Of a stretch of 64,000 nt of DNA, positions 16,770 to 25,119 are shown in pieces; position 1 is the stretch's first letter; the number at the start of each line of letters is the position of its first letter. Made by a program: the position numbers and the translations under genes. The notes beneath the pieces are model-generated. The model had not been told where the DNA came from. It worked only from the letters and a program-made list of their open reading frames with translations, and did no database searches. Source of the DNA: Micromonospora sp. WMMD1128 (GTDB lineage: Bacteria > Actinomycetota > Actinomycetes > Mycobacteriales > Micromonosporaceae); contig NZ_CP114902.1 in the NCBI RefSeq assembly GCF_027497235.1, positions 3,113,501 to 3,177,500 on the forward strand, given 5' to 3'.

Positions 16770-17929
16770 TGCGGGTCGTCGTCGCGCCCGACTCGTTCAA
16801 GGGCTCGCTCGCCGCCGCCGACGCCGCCCGCGCCGTCGCGGACGGTTGGCGGGCCCGCCGGCCCGACGACGACGTACGGCTGCTGCCGCTCGCGGACGGC
16901 GGCGAGGGCACGCTCGACGCCTTCGCCGCCGCCCGGCCCGACGCGGTCTGGCACACCACCACCGTGCCCGGGCCGGACGGGCGGCCGGTCGACGCCGGCT
17001 GGCTACTGCTGCCGGAGGACCAGGTCGCCGGGCAGGGCGTCGGCACCGCCGGCGGGCGCACCGCCGTGCTGGAGCTGGCCCGCGCCAGCGGGTTGCCGCT
17101 GCTGCGTGGCCCCGACCCCCGGCACGCGCACACCTACGGCCTGGGCGCGGTCGCCGCCGCCGCGCTCGACGCCGGGGCCACCGCGCTCGTGATCGGTCTC
17201 GGCGGGTCCGCGAGCACCGACGGCGGCACCGGCGCACTGCGCGCCCTCGGGCTGCGGCTGCGGGACCGCGAGGGCCGGGACCTGCCGCTCGGCGGCGCCG
17301 CGCTGGCCGGGCTGGCATACCTCGACCGCGCCGGGCTGCGTCCACCACCGCCGGGCGGGGTACGGCTGCTGGTGGACGTGACCGCGCCGCTGACCGGGCC
17401 GGCCGGCGCCGCCGCCGTGTTCGGGCCGCAGAAGGGCGCCGGCCCGGACGACGTCGCCGTGCTGGACGCCGCGCTGCGCCGCCTCGCCGACTCCGCCGGT
17501 GGCGATCCCGACCAGCCGGGCGCGGGTGCGGCCGGCGGCACCGGGTACGGGCTGGCGGCACTCTGGGGCGCGCGGATCGTGCCCGGCGCGGCGGCGGTCG
17601 CCGAGCTGGCCGGGCTGCCCGAGGCACTGGCCGGGGCGGACCTGGTGGTCACCGGCGAGGGCCGGTTCGACGAGACGTCGCTGCGCGGCAAGGTGGTCGG
17701 CGCACTGCTCGACACGGCCGCCGCCGCCGGCGTACCCGTGCAGGTGGTCGCCGGTCAGCTCGGCGCGGCGCCGCCGGAGCCGGTGACGGCGGCGGTGTCG
17801 CTCGTCGAGCTGGCCGGGTCGACGGCGTCGGCGCTGGCCGAGCCGGGCCGCTGGCTGCGCGAGGCGGGCGGCCGGCTCGCCGCACAAGTCCGGCCTGTCG
17901 GGCAAAACAGGTGGCCGTCCGGCGGGTAG
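16769..17929 (+). CDS. Glycerate kinase
   Basis: A 386-aa kinase of the GarK/GlxK family, which phosphorylates glycerate, usually to 2-phosphoglycerate. Family features are VVAPDSFKGSLAAADAARAV at the N-terminus, LPLADGGEGTLDA, VIGLGGSASTDGGTGALRAL, FGPQKGA and VTGEGRFDETSLRGKVV. The ATG shares one base with the preceding stop (TGATG). It closes the overlapping operon and indicates that the pathway yields glycerate, feeding lower glycolysis. Confidence 0.93.
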   Translation: MRVVVAPDSFKGSLAAADAARAVADGWRARRPDDDVRLLPLADGGEGTLDAFAAARPDAVWHTTTVPGPDGRPVDAGWLLLPEDQVAGQGVGTAGGRTAVLELARASGLPLLRGPDPRHAHTYGLGAVAAAALDAGATALVIGLGGSASTDGGTGALRALGLRLRDREGRDLPLGGAALAGLAYLDRAGLRPPPPGGVRLLVDVTAPLTGPAGAAAVFGPQKGAGPDDVAVLDAALRRLADSAGGDPDQPGAGAAGGTGYGLAALWGARIVPGAAAVAELAGLPEALAGADLVVTGEGRFDETSLRGKVVGALLDTAAAAGVPVQVVAGQLGAAPPEPVTAAVSLVELAGSTASALAEPGRWLREAGGRLAAQVRPVGQNRWPSGG

Positions 17930-17947
17930 CTGCGCCACGATCGGATC

Positions 17948-19123
17948 ATGACCTCCCCGCACCCCTCGATCACCACGCCGATCACCCCCGAGCTGCTGCG
18001 CGGCGCGCTCGACCTGGAGACCACCGCGCACGGCGTGCTGCCGCACCGGCTGCCCGCCCGGGCCCGGGCGCAGAACACCGACCCGCAGGTGGCGATGGCG
18101 GAGGCGATGCCGTCCGGCGTACGGCTGCTGTTCCGCACCCGCGCCAGCGTCGTCGAGCTGGACGTGCTCGCCACCAAGATGGTCTACCGGGGCGCGCCGC
18201 CGCGCCCGGACGGCCGCTACGACCTGCTTGTCGACGGGCGCCTCGCCGGCCAGGGCACGGCCGGCGGCGGCAAGGTGCTCGCCATCGACCTGACCACCGG
18301 CGCCGTGACCAACGAGCCGGGTCCGGTCGCCACGGTCGGCTTCACCGACCTGCCCGCCGGCGACAAGGAGGTGGAGATCTGGCTGCCGCAGCGGGAGATC
18401 ACCGAACTGGTGGCACTGCGCACCGACGCGCCGGTGGAGACCGTCGGCGACCGCGGCCGGCGGGTGTGGTTGCACCACGGCAGCTCGATCAGCCACGGCT
18501 CGGACGCCGAGAGCCCCACCAGCACGTGGCCCGCCATCGCCGCCGGGCTCGCCGGAGTCGAGCTGGTCAACCTCGGGTTCAGCGGCAGCGCGCTGCTCGA
18601 CCCGTTCACCGCGCGGGCGATGCGGGACACCCCGGCGGACCTGATCAGCGTCAAGATCGGCATCAACCTGGTGAACAGCGACGTGATGCGGCTGCGCGCG
18701 TTCACCCCGGCGGTGCACGGGTTCCTCGACACCCTCCGCGAGGGGCACCCGGACACCCCGCTGCTCGTCGTCTCGTCGATCTTGTGCCCGGTGCAGGAGG
18801 ACACACCCGGCCCCGGCGCCGCCGACCTCAGCACCGGCACGCTCCAGTTCCGCGCCACGGGTGACCCGGCCGACCAGGCCGCCGGCAAGCTCACCCTGCG
18901 GGTCATCCGCGCGGAACTGGCCCGGATCGTGGCCGCCCGGGCCGCCGAGGACCCGCACCTGCACTACCTGGACGGGCTGGAGCTGTACGGGGAGGCGGAC
19001 TTCGCCGAGCTGCCGCTGCCCGACCAGCTGCACCCCGACCCGGTCGCGGACCGCCGCATCGGCGAGCGCTTCGCCGCGCTGGCGTTCGGCCCGGGCGGCC
19101 CGTTCGCCGCCGTCCCTTCCTGA
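17948..19123 (+). CDS. SGNH/GDSL-family hydrolase
   Basis: A 391-aa predicted esterase of the SGNH fold, cytosolic as no signal peptide is seen. An N-terminal beta-sandwich region (about 40-165) resembles that of SsfX3-like carbohydrate esterases. Block I contains the Ser in LHHGSSISHG, the oxyanion Gly is in NLGFSGSALLDP, the Asn in KIGINLVNSD, and the Asp-x-x-His pair in PDQLHPDP. It follows glycerate kinase by 18 bp and may remove acyl groups from the imported substrate. A weak ribosome site precedes the ATG. Confidence 0.85.
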   Translation: MTSPHPSITTPITPELLRGALDLETTAHGVLPHRLPARARAQNTDPQVAMAEAMPSGVRLLFRTRASVVELDVLATKMVYRGAPPRPDGRYDLLVDGRLAGQGTAGGGKVLAIDLTTGAVTNEPGPVATVGFTDLPAGDKEVEIWLPQREITELVALRTDAPVETVGDRGRRVWLHHGSSISHGSDAESPTSTWPAIAAGLAGVELVNLGFSGSALLDPFTARAMRDTPADLISVKIGINLVNSDVMRLRAFTPAVHGFLDTLREGHPDTPLLVVSSILCPVQEDTPGPGAADLSTGTLQFRATGDPADQAAGKLTLRVIRAELARIVAARAAEDPHLHYLDGLELYGEADFAELPLPDQLHPDPVADRRIGERFAALAFGPGGPFAAVPS

Positions 19124-19132
19124 GAAACCGGC

Positions 19133-19163
19133 CCGGCCGGGACGCCGCGAGCGTCCCGGCCGG
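19133..19163. terminator. Bidirectional hairpin after the catabolic operon
   Basis: CCGGCCGGGACG (19133-19144) and CGTCCCGGCCGG (19152-19163) are perfect 12-bp arms with a 7-nt loop. They lie between convergent stops, so the hairpin can serve both genes. Confidence 0.75.
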
Positions 19164-19168
19164 CTCCG

Positions 19169-19744
19169 TCAGGGAGTGCGGGTCCCCACGATCGGGGGTG
19201 GCTCCTGGCGGCGGACGTCGAGGATCGGTGCGCCGTACTCCTCCTTGGCCGCCTCGAACGCGTCGCGGAAGGCGCGGAACCGCCGCTTGACCTCCGGCGC
19301 GGACTGCGACTCGTCCGACTCGCTGTGGAACACGCGCAACGTCCGTTGCAGCCTGACCGCCTGCTGGTGACCGAGCATGGACTGTTCGCGGTCACGGACG
19401 ATCCCCTGCACGAGCTGGCCGGATGCGGCGAGGAGCCCGAGCGCCGCCGGCACCCAGGTGGGCGCCGAGACCGCCAGCGCGAACGGAACCGCGAGCGCCG
19501 AGACGCCCGACGCCACGGCGACGCACTGGTAACGGATCGAGCGGACCCGTGCCACGCCGACCACCGCCGCGATGTGACTCTGGGCCCAGCTCACGTAGTC
19601 ACGCTCGGCCTTGTTCAACTCGCCCGGCGGCTCGTACCTGCGGAACGCGCGTGGATCGGGTCGGCTCTCCTCGGTGAGCAGGGTCCGCGCCACCGCCAGG
19701 ATCACCAGCGGCACGGTCACGCCGACGACCGCACGTCGAGGCAT
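19169..19744 (-). CDS. DUF4231-like two-helix membrane protein
   Basis: A 191-aa membrane protein. One hydrophobic stretch is at the N-terminus (VVGVTVPLVILAVA). Two adjacent helices follow (CVAVASGVSALAVPFAL and WVPAALGLLAASGQ), then the amphipathic tail REQSMLGHQQAVRLQRTLRV. That tail pattern is typical of DUF4231/SLATT-like proteins. Relatives are sometimes predicted pore-forming effectors in conflict systems, but no nucleotide-sensing partner is adjacent here. GGGAGG precedes the ATG at 19744. Confidence 0.65.
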   Translation of the reverse strand: MPRRAVVGVTVPLVILAVARTLLTEESRPDPRAFRRYEPPGELNKAERDYVSWAQSHIAAVVGVARVRSIRYQCVAVASGVSALAVPFALAVSAPTWVPAALGLLAASGQLVQGIVRDREQSMLGHQQAVRLQRTLRVFHSESDESQSAPEVKRRFRAFRDAFEAAKEEYGAPILDVRRQEPPPIVGTRTP

Positions 19745-19939
19745 GCGTACCTCCCGATCAGGCTCCGCGGCCGAGACGTCGGCGCGTCCTCGCCCAAGCC
19801 GCAGCGTAGACAGTGCCGGCAACCGGCGCCGCGCCGATCACGTCCGGCACACGCCGTATCGACCGCGGAGCGGACCCCGGCATGACGCCGGGGTCCGGGC
19901 GCGGACCCGCCGTCATGCCGGCCCGGGGGTGCGGTCGGG

Positions 19940-20209
19940 TCAGAGTCGCCGTCGGCCGTACGTGCCGGCGACGATGGCCACACCGACCGCGGCGAAGATC
20001 ACCTGGATCAGCAGCTCGATCCAGTCGATGCCGCTGGTGTCGGCCACGTCGAGCGCGCCGGCGACGGCCGTGCCGAGGAGTGCGGCGACCACGCCGATGA
20101 CCAGGGTGAGCCAGATCGGGATGTTCTGTTTGCCAGGTACGACCAGCCGGCCCGCCGCGCCGATGACCAGGCCGATGATGATGCCGGAGACGATGCCGCC
20201 GACGTGCAT
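19940..20209 (-). CDS. GlsB/YeaQ/YmgE family stress-response membrane protein
   Basis: An 89-aa protein with three short hydrophobic helices (GGIVSGIIIGLVIGAAGRL, IWLTLVIGVVAALLGTAVAG, LLIQVIFAAVGVAIV). The Gly-rich first helix, the VPGKQNIP turn and the C-terminal basic tail match the transglycosylase-associated protein family, which is often stress induced and of unknown biochemistry. The ATG at 20209 follows AAGGGCGG. It is read toward the DUF4231-like gene, with a gap of about 195 bp. Confidence 0.85.
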   Translation of the reverse strand: MHVGGIVSGIIIGLVIGAAGRLVVPGKQNIPIWLTLVIGVVAALLGTAVAGALDVADTSGIDWIELLIQVIFAAVGVAIVAGTYGRRRL

Positions 20210-20350
20210 GGTTGCCGCCCTTCCACGGGGGTACGAGTCGACCGACTGATTGCCCGGGGCAACGAAAAATCAAACCGGGTGGCGGGCTGGCCGGACCACC
20301 GTCGACGGGGTGTGATGGTCGGACGAACCGGCGCACCCGAGGAGGACCCC

Positions 20351-20755
20351 ATGGCGCACGGCCCGGTGCTCGTCATCGGACTCGACCCGGTCCGGATCCC
20401 CGGCTGGGACCCGGAGCCGGTGGTGGCCGCGATCGCGCGCGGCCACGCCCGCTTCGCCGAACACGGGATCGAGGCCGACCTGTGCCTCACCGCGACCGAC
20501 GCGGACGCCGAACGGGAGATCGCGGCGGCGTTGACCCGGCGGGACTACGCCTGCGTGGTGATCGGCGGCGGCATCCGCAAGCACGAGCCGCTGCTGGCGT
20601 TCTTCGAGCAGGTGATCAACCTGGTGCACCGGCACGCGCCGGGCGCGGCGATCGCCTTCAACAGCAGACCTGACGACACCGTGGACGCCGCCCTGCGCCG
20701 GCTCGGTTCCGACCCCGCCGATTCACGGAAACAGTGGCCATCCCCCACGGAATAG
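20351..20755 (+). CDS. Conserved hypothetical protein
   Basis: A 134-aa cytosolic protein I cannot assign to a named family. It has alternating strands and helices (VLVIGLDPVRIPG, VVIGGGIRKHEPLLAFFEQV, IAFNSRPDDTVDAAL), consistent with a small Rossmann-like fold. GGAGGA precedes the ATG. The last 11 or so codons and the stop lie inside a palindromic repeat (20720-20773), so the natural C-terminus seems to have been replaced by repeat sequence (ending SRKQWPSPTE). Confidence 0.7.
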   Translation: MAHGPVLVIGLDPVRIPGWDPEPVVAAIARGHARFAEHGIEADLCLTATDADAEREIAAALTRRDYACVVIGGGIRKHEPLLAFFEQVINLVHRHAPGAAIAFNSRPDDTVDAALRRLGSDPADSRKQWPSPTE

Positions 20756-20773
20756 CCACGGTTTCCGTGAATC
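20720..20773. repeat. Palindromic element, copy 1
   Basis: The arm GATTCACGGAAACAGTGGC begins at 20720 and its near-complement runs to 20773 (GTTTCCGTGAATC at its end); 20 of 22 positions pair. It is related to the palindromes at 37975 and 43789. It lies between convergent genes and overlaps the end of the left one, so it could also act as a terminator. Confidence 0.85.
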
Positions 20774-20793
20774 AGCGCGGCGGAGGGGGTGCG

Positions 20794-22896
20794 TCAGGCC
20801 GGCTTGCCGGTCACGGTGAGGTTCCGCGTGCGACCCTCGTTGTCGAACGAGCCGAAGCCCACCCGACCCGAGGTGAACGTGGTGTCCCTCGCGGTCATCA
20901 ACGGATCGGAGTGCCCGTCGACGTAGACGGCGATCTCGCCGGTGGCGGGCAGGTGCACCACCCGCACGTCGTGCCACTTCGCGTCGGTGACCGCCGGGTT
21001 CGCGCCCCGGGAGCGGCCGTTCCACTGGTGGTCGATGCGCTCGCGGTCGGCGTTGTCCACCTTGAAGATGCCGTTGTGCGGATAGATCGTGTTGTCGGTG
21101 GACAGGTGCGCGTAGTAGTACTGCGTGTCCGACTGCCAGCCGAACACGATGATCACGTCGCGGTTGGTCACCTCGACCGGGGTGTCGAGGCGTACCTTGG
21201 CGTCGATCCGGACCGACGTCCAGGCCGGGCCCTTGGTCAGCACCGCGTACTCGAAGGGACGCCGCGGGCCCTCGGGCGCGTCGCCGGCCTCGGCGAGGAT
21301 CACCTGGTTGCCCTCGAACCGCCACTTCGACGGCGTCCGCGGCGCCCAGTTCCCGGCGCCGCCGGTGTTGGTCACCCGGGTCCGGCCCACGTCGCCGTCC
21401 GCCACCTTCTTCGTGCCGACCACCTTCCAGATTGTGCCATTGGCCTTGGCCAGCAGGTAGAGCTCGCCGGCCGCGTCGGTGCCGAAGCGCAGGTCGACCC
21501 GGTTGGGGTCGCCGGGCGCGCCGGGCGCGGACAGGTCCTGCATGCGCACCAGGTCACCGGCGGGCGTGTACAGCGCGAGGCGGTGGATCTCGGCGAGCCC
21601 CCGGCCGCGCCGCATCTCCCTCGCCTCGGTGTAGAGGACGCGGCCGTCGACCAGGTCGCCGAAGACGTACTTGCCGGTCAACGCCGGCAGGGTCCGGCCC
21701 CGGTAGACGAACCCGCCGGCCACCGCGACCCCGACGTCCGAGGTGCAGTTCCAGTCCGCGGCCGGGTCGTGGTCGTACGCGGCGACCGGGTACGTGTAGC
21801 CGTACGTCGCGTCGTCGGCCGGCAGCGGGTAGAGCTTGTCGCACGGGTTCGTGGCGGTCTTGTCGAACACCCAGTTGCCCTCGCGCTCGCTCCAGCCGAA
21901 GTTGTCGCCGGCGCGTACCTCGTAGATGGACTCGACCGCGTGCTCGCCGATGTGGCCCAGGTACATCTTTCCGGTGGCCTGGTCCCAGGAGAACCGGTGC
22001 GGGTCGCGGAAGCCGACGGCGTAGATCTCGCCGAGCGCGCCGGCGCGCGTGACGAACGGGTTGTCGGCGGGGATGCCGTAGCGGCCGTTGGGGGCGTTGG
22101 CGCCGCGCGGGTCGATGCGCAGCAGCTTGCCGTGCGGCAGGCCCATGTTCTGCGGGTCGCCGTTGCGGTAGCCCTGGCCGCCGTCGCCGACGGCGAGGTA
22201 GAGCATCCCGTAGTCCCGGTCGCGCGGCTTCGCGGTCGGGTTGAAGTTGATCTCCTGAACGCCGTGGATCTGGCCGGCGAAGCCGATGCGCAGCAGCTCC
22301 CGGTGGGTGCCGGCGAACGTGTCGGCGGCCGGGTCGCTCGCCGTCCACTCGGTGATGACGGCCTGGTAGATGGTGTTCGGCTGGGCGTAGTCGGGCGTCC
22401 GGGTGGCGAGCGTGGCCTGCTCGGTGTGGATGGTGTAAAAGCGACCGTTGCGGCCGAACTCCGGGTGGAACGCCACGTAACCGAAGCCCTGGCCGAGGCC
22501 GCGGCCGGAGAAGAACTGCGGCGCGAAGGTGGCGGCCACGTCGAGGTAGACGTGCGGCACCCCGTCGCGTACGAGATAGAGGTTGCCGTTGAGGTCGGGC
22601 ACCGCGCGGCGGCCGGAGCGATCCGGCAGCTCGCTGATGGTGTTGATCCGGGCCTTACGGTTCAGGCGCTCGTCGACGGGCGTCGGGTTGGGGGTGGACT
22701 GCGGGAAGCTGGCGTACTCCTGGAGCACCAACCCGAGGCGGGACTGGGTGGGGCTGGCCGGGATCGGGTCGTAGACCGCCCCGGCGGCCTGGGCGGGCAC
22801 GCCGACCACTGTGGACAGGACGAGGGTGGCGGCGGTGACGCCGGCGGTCAACACGGCTCTGCGGAGCCGGCCGGCGCTGCCACGGCGGTGGGACAC
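20794..22896 (-). CDS. Secreted PQQ-dependent sugar dehydrogenase
   Basis: A 700-aa exported protein. The signal peptide (Arg-rich start, helix VLTAGVTAATLVLSTVVG, cleavage near AQAAG) is followed by a six-bladed propeller of the glucose/sorbosone dehydrogenase family (about 60-480). Signatures are FGYVAFHPEFG, LYLAVGDGGQGYRNGDPQN, ADNPFV, and GFRDPHRFSWD. The C-terminal 200 residues resemble a concanavalin-like (DUF1080-type) sugar-binding domain. GTG at 22896 follows AGGAGA. It lies 32 bp after the LamG gene and is probably co-transcribed with it under LacI control. The sugar is unknown. Confidence 0.85.
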   Translation of the reverse strand: MSHRRGSAGRLRRAVLTAGVTAATLVLSTVVGVPAQAAGAVYDPIPASPTQSRLGLVLQEYASFPQSTPNPTPVDERLNRKARINTISELPDRSGRRAVPDLNGNLYLVRDGVPHVYLDVAATFAPQFFSGRGLGQGFGYVAFHPEFGRNGRFYTIHTEQATLATRTPDYAQPNTIYQAVITEWTASDPAADTFAGTHRELLRIGFAGQIHGVQEINFNPTAKPRDRDYGMLYLAVGDGGQGYRNGDPQNMGLPHGKLLRIDPRGANAPNGRYGIPADNPFVTRAGALGEIYAVGFRDPHRFSWDQATGKMYLGHIGEHAVESIYEVRAGDNFGWSEREGNWVFDKTATNPCDKLYPLPADDATYGYTYPVAAYDHDPAADWNCTSDVGVAVAGGFVYRGRTLPALTGKYVFGDLVDGRVLYTEAREMRRGRGLAEIHRLALYTPAGDLVRMQDLSAPGAPGDPNRVDLRFGTDAAGELYLLAKANGTIWKVVGTKKVADGDVGRTRVTNTGGAGNWAPRTPSKWRFEGNQVILAEAGDAPEGPRRPFEYAVLTKGPAWTSVRIDAKVRLDTPVEVTNRDVIIVFGWQSDTQYYYAHLSTDNTIYPHNGIFKVDNADRERIDHQWNGRSRGANPAVTDAKWHDVRVVHLPATGEIAVYVDGHSDPLMTARDTTFTSGRVGFGSFDNEGRTRNLTVTGKPA

Positions 22897-22928
22897 GCGG
22901 TTCTCCTTTTCGGTCGGGCGGTGGCGCG

Positions 22929-23879
22929 TCATCGGCTCATCAGCCGGTACTGCGCGGCGATGTCGCGGGCCGGCACGACGGTGTCGAGGAACATCAGCCC
23001 GTCCATCCGGCAGTCGCAGGGATTGCGTTCGAGGGTGTCCTGCGGGAAGCTCCCGCCGAGCTTGATGCCACGCGGGTCGGTGGCGCTCGTGACGTGCGGG
23101 CCGGGGCCGTCGAGCTGCCAGGGGTCGCCGGCGGTGGTGTAGAAACCGTCGACCGGGCGGCCGTCGCGGTAGAGCGCCATGGTGCCCCGGGTGAAGTCGT
23201 ACGTGGCGGCCAGGTGCACCCACGTGCCCTTGGGCAGCAGCGTGCGCCAGTCCTCCCGGGCGGCGAACGTCTGCGAGGCGCCGCCGTCGACGCGCCGGCC
23301 GAGCGCGACCAGCCGCAGCTCACCGTTGACGTCGATGAGTTCGAGCAGCGCGCGCACGCCGTGCCCGTCGGAGTCGCCGGTGAGCACGCCGGCCAGGCCG
23401 ATGGCGTTGTAGCGGTCCGTCGGGTCGGCGGTGGTGGAGTTCAGCGCCGGGCCGTCCATCTCGCGCTTGAACCAGCCCATCACGGTGGTGCCGCCGGTCG
23501 CGGCGAACGGGCGAAGCGTGCGTACGCCGCTGGCGGACCAGATGCCCGCCTTCCAGTCGTCGTTGCCGGTGGCCGCCGGCGCGATCTGCCGGGTCTGCAA
23601 CGCCCGGCCGCTGCCCGGGTACGCGCGGTCCGGCACCCGCATCGCCGCGCCGCCGTTGACCAGCTCGATCTCGGTGCCGGAGCGCCCCTGGTCGCGTTCC
23701 AGCGCGGGATCGCCGGGGACCGGGTGGTCGAAGTCGTAGTAGGCGACCAGGTGTGACCGCAGGGCGGGGTGGACGTCGGGCGGTCCGGGCCGGTCGGCGT
23801 TGGCCGGGCTCGCGGCGGCGACGAGTGCCAGCGCCAGCGCGGTGGTGGCCGCCGCGGCGGCCGTCTGAGGTCTTCTCAT
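22929..23879 (-). CDS. Secreted LamG-like jellyroll protein
   Basis: A 316-aa exported protein. The signal peptide ends near ASPANA. The mature protein is a concanavalin/LamG fold (LVAYYDFDHP, VMGWFKRE, WVHLAATYDFTRGTMALYRD), common in secreted carbohydrate-binding or -cleaving proteins. The C-terminal region contains a Cys pair (NPCDCRMDG). It is divergent from the lacI gene at 24033, with an operator palindrome between them, and upstream of the PQQ dehydrogenase. No catalytic residues are recognised, so a binding role is likely. Confidence 0.8.
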   Translation of the reverse strand: MRRPQTAAAAATTALALALVAAASPANADRPGPPDVHPALRSHLVAYYDFDHPVPGDPALERDQGRSGTEIELVNGGAAMRVPDRAYPGSGRALQTRQIAPAATGNDDWKAGIWSASGVRTLRPFAATGGTTVMGWFKREMDGPALNSTTADPTDRYNAIGLAGVLTGDSDGHGVRALLELIDVNGELRLVALGRRVDGGASQTFAAREDWRTLLPKGTWVHLAATYDFTRGTMALYRDGRPVDGFYTTAGDPWQLDGPGPHVTSATDPRGIKLGGSFPQDTLERNPCDCRMDGLMFLDTVVPARDIAAQYRLMSR

Positions 23880-23936
23880 GGTGGTGGTGCTCCCTTCGTC
23901 GGTGTGAGGTGGTGTCGAAGGTGGATCACCAAGCTG

Positions 23937-23962
23937 CGAAAGCGCTTACGTAAGCGCTTTCG
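23937..23962. promoter_or_regulatory. Perfect 26-bp LacI-type operator
   Basis: CGAAAGCGCTTAC and GTAAGCGCTTTCG abut without a spacer, giving a perfect palindrome. It lies between the divergent LamG and lacI genes. A TATGCT -10-like box at 23968 points toward lacI, so autoregulation is likely. Confidence 0.85.
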
Positions 23963-24032
23963 TACCCTATGCTTGTCGGCACGCCCCAGGCAAGAGCGCG
24001 GCGCGGATCAATGGCCTTCCAGGAGTTTGTCG

Positions 24033-25067
24033 ATGCCCCGACCCGGTCCCCGGCTGCGCCTCGCCGACGTCGCCGAACGCGCCGGCGTGTCCCTCGCCAC
24101 CGCCTCCCGCGCCCTGGCCGGCCGCGACGGCGTGAGCGAGGAACTCGCCCGGCACGTCCGGCAGGTCTCCCGGGAGCTGGGCTACGTCGCCAACCCGTAC
24201 GCCCGCACCCTGGCCGGTGGCGCCACCTCCACGGTCGGCCTGATCGTGCACCAGGTCGACGACCCCTACTTCTCCGAGATCGCCAGCGGAGTCATCGAGG
24301 TCGCCGCCGAGCAGGGGCTCCTCGTCCAGATCGCCCACTCCGGCCGCGACCCGGAGAACGAGCTGCGCCAACTGCGGCACCTGATCGCCCAGCGGGTCGG
24401 CATCATCCTGATCGCCGGCTCCGGCTACGACGACCCGGGTGTCGAGGCGCAGGCCCGCGACGAGTTGGCCGATTTCCAACGCGGCGGCGGCCGGGTCGCC
24501 GTGGTCGGGCGACACGCGCTCGGCGTGGACGCGGTGGTGCCGGACAACGAGGCCGGCGGCCACGCCCTCGGCGCGCACCTGCTCGCCCTCGGGCACCGCC
24601 GGATCGCGGTGGCGGCCGGCACGCCCGGCCTGACCACCGTCGCCGACCGGCTAGCCGGGGTGACGGCCGCGCTGGTCGCCGCCGGCCACTCCCCCGACGA
24701 GATGGCCGTGGTGCACTCCGACTTCACCCGCGACGGCGGTCGGGTGGCGGCCGAACGGATCCTCGGCGCCCACCCGGAGAGCACCGCGATCGTCGCGCTC
24801 AACGACGCGATGGCGATCGGGGTGCTCTCCGTGCTGCGGGCCCGGCGCATCCCGGTGCCGGAGCGGATCTCCGTGGTCGGGTTCGACGACGTGTCGGTCG
24901 CCGCCGACCTGGCGCCGAGCCTGACCACGGTGCGGCTGCCGATGACCGAGATGGGACGGACGGCGTTGCAGCTCGCCCTGAAGCCCCGGGCCACCCGGCC
25001 GCGCCGGCGCTCCACCGGCCACACGCTCATCGTCCGCGACTCGACCGGCCCGGCGCCGACCCCCTGA
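24033..25067 (+). CDS. LacI-family transcriptional regulator
   Basis: A 344-aa repressor with HTH LRLADVAERAGVSLATASRA, hinge NPYARTLAGGATSTVGL, and a sugar-binding type effector domain ending at SVVGFDDVSV and LTTVRLPMTEMG. It is about the same size and style as the regulator at 9690 and may be a paralogue. The ATG has AGGAG at 24021-24025. Divergent from the LamG/PQQ dehydrogenase unit, it most likely represses that unit and itself through the palindrome. Confidence 0.92.
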   Translation: MPRPGPRLRLADVAERAGVSLATASRALAGRDGVSEELARHVRQVSRELGYVANPYARTLAGGATSTVGLIVHQVDDPYFSEIASGVIEVAAEQGLLVQIAHSGRDPENELRQLRHLIAQRVGIILIAGSGYDDPGVEAQARDELADFQRGGGRVAVVGRHALGVDAVVPDNEAGGHALGAHLLALGHRRIAVAAGTPGLTTVADRLAGVTAALVAAGHSPDEMAVVHSDFTRDGGRVAAERILGAHPESTAIVALNDAMAIGVLSVLRARRIPVPERISVVGFDDVSVAADLAPSLTTVRLPMTEMGRTALQLALKPRATRPRRRSTGHTLIVRDSTGPAPTP

Positions 25068-25101
25068 CCCGGCCTCCCGACACAGCTTTCCGGGCCGGGT
25101 C
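25066..25101. terminator. Hairpin between convergent genes
   Basis: GACCCGGCC (25066-25074, overlapping the lacI stop) pairs with GGCCGGGTC (25093-25101). It can terminate both lacI and the leftward lipoprotein gene. Confidence 0.55.
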
Positions 25102-25119
25102 GGTCGGGTCGGTCGGCGG

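Noticed and set aside
20734..23142. 802-codon plus-strand frame
   Set aside because: It is the antisense of the PQQ dehydrogenase and LamG genes, with Val/Gly/Arg-rich composition.
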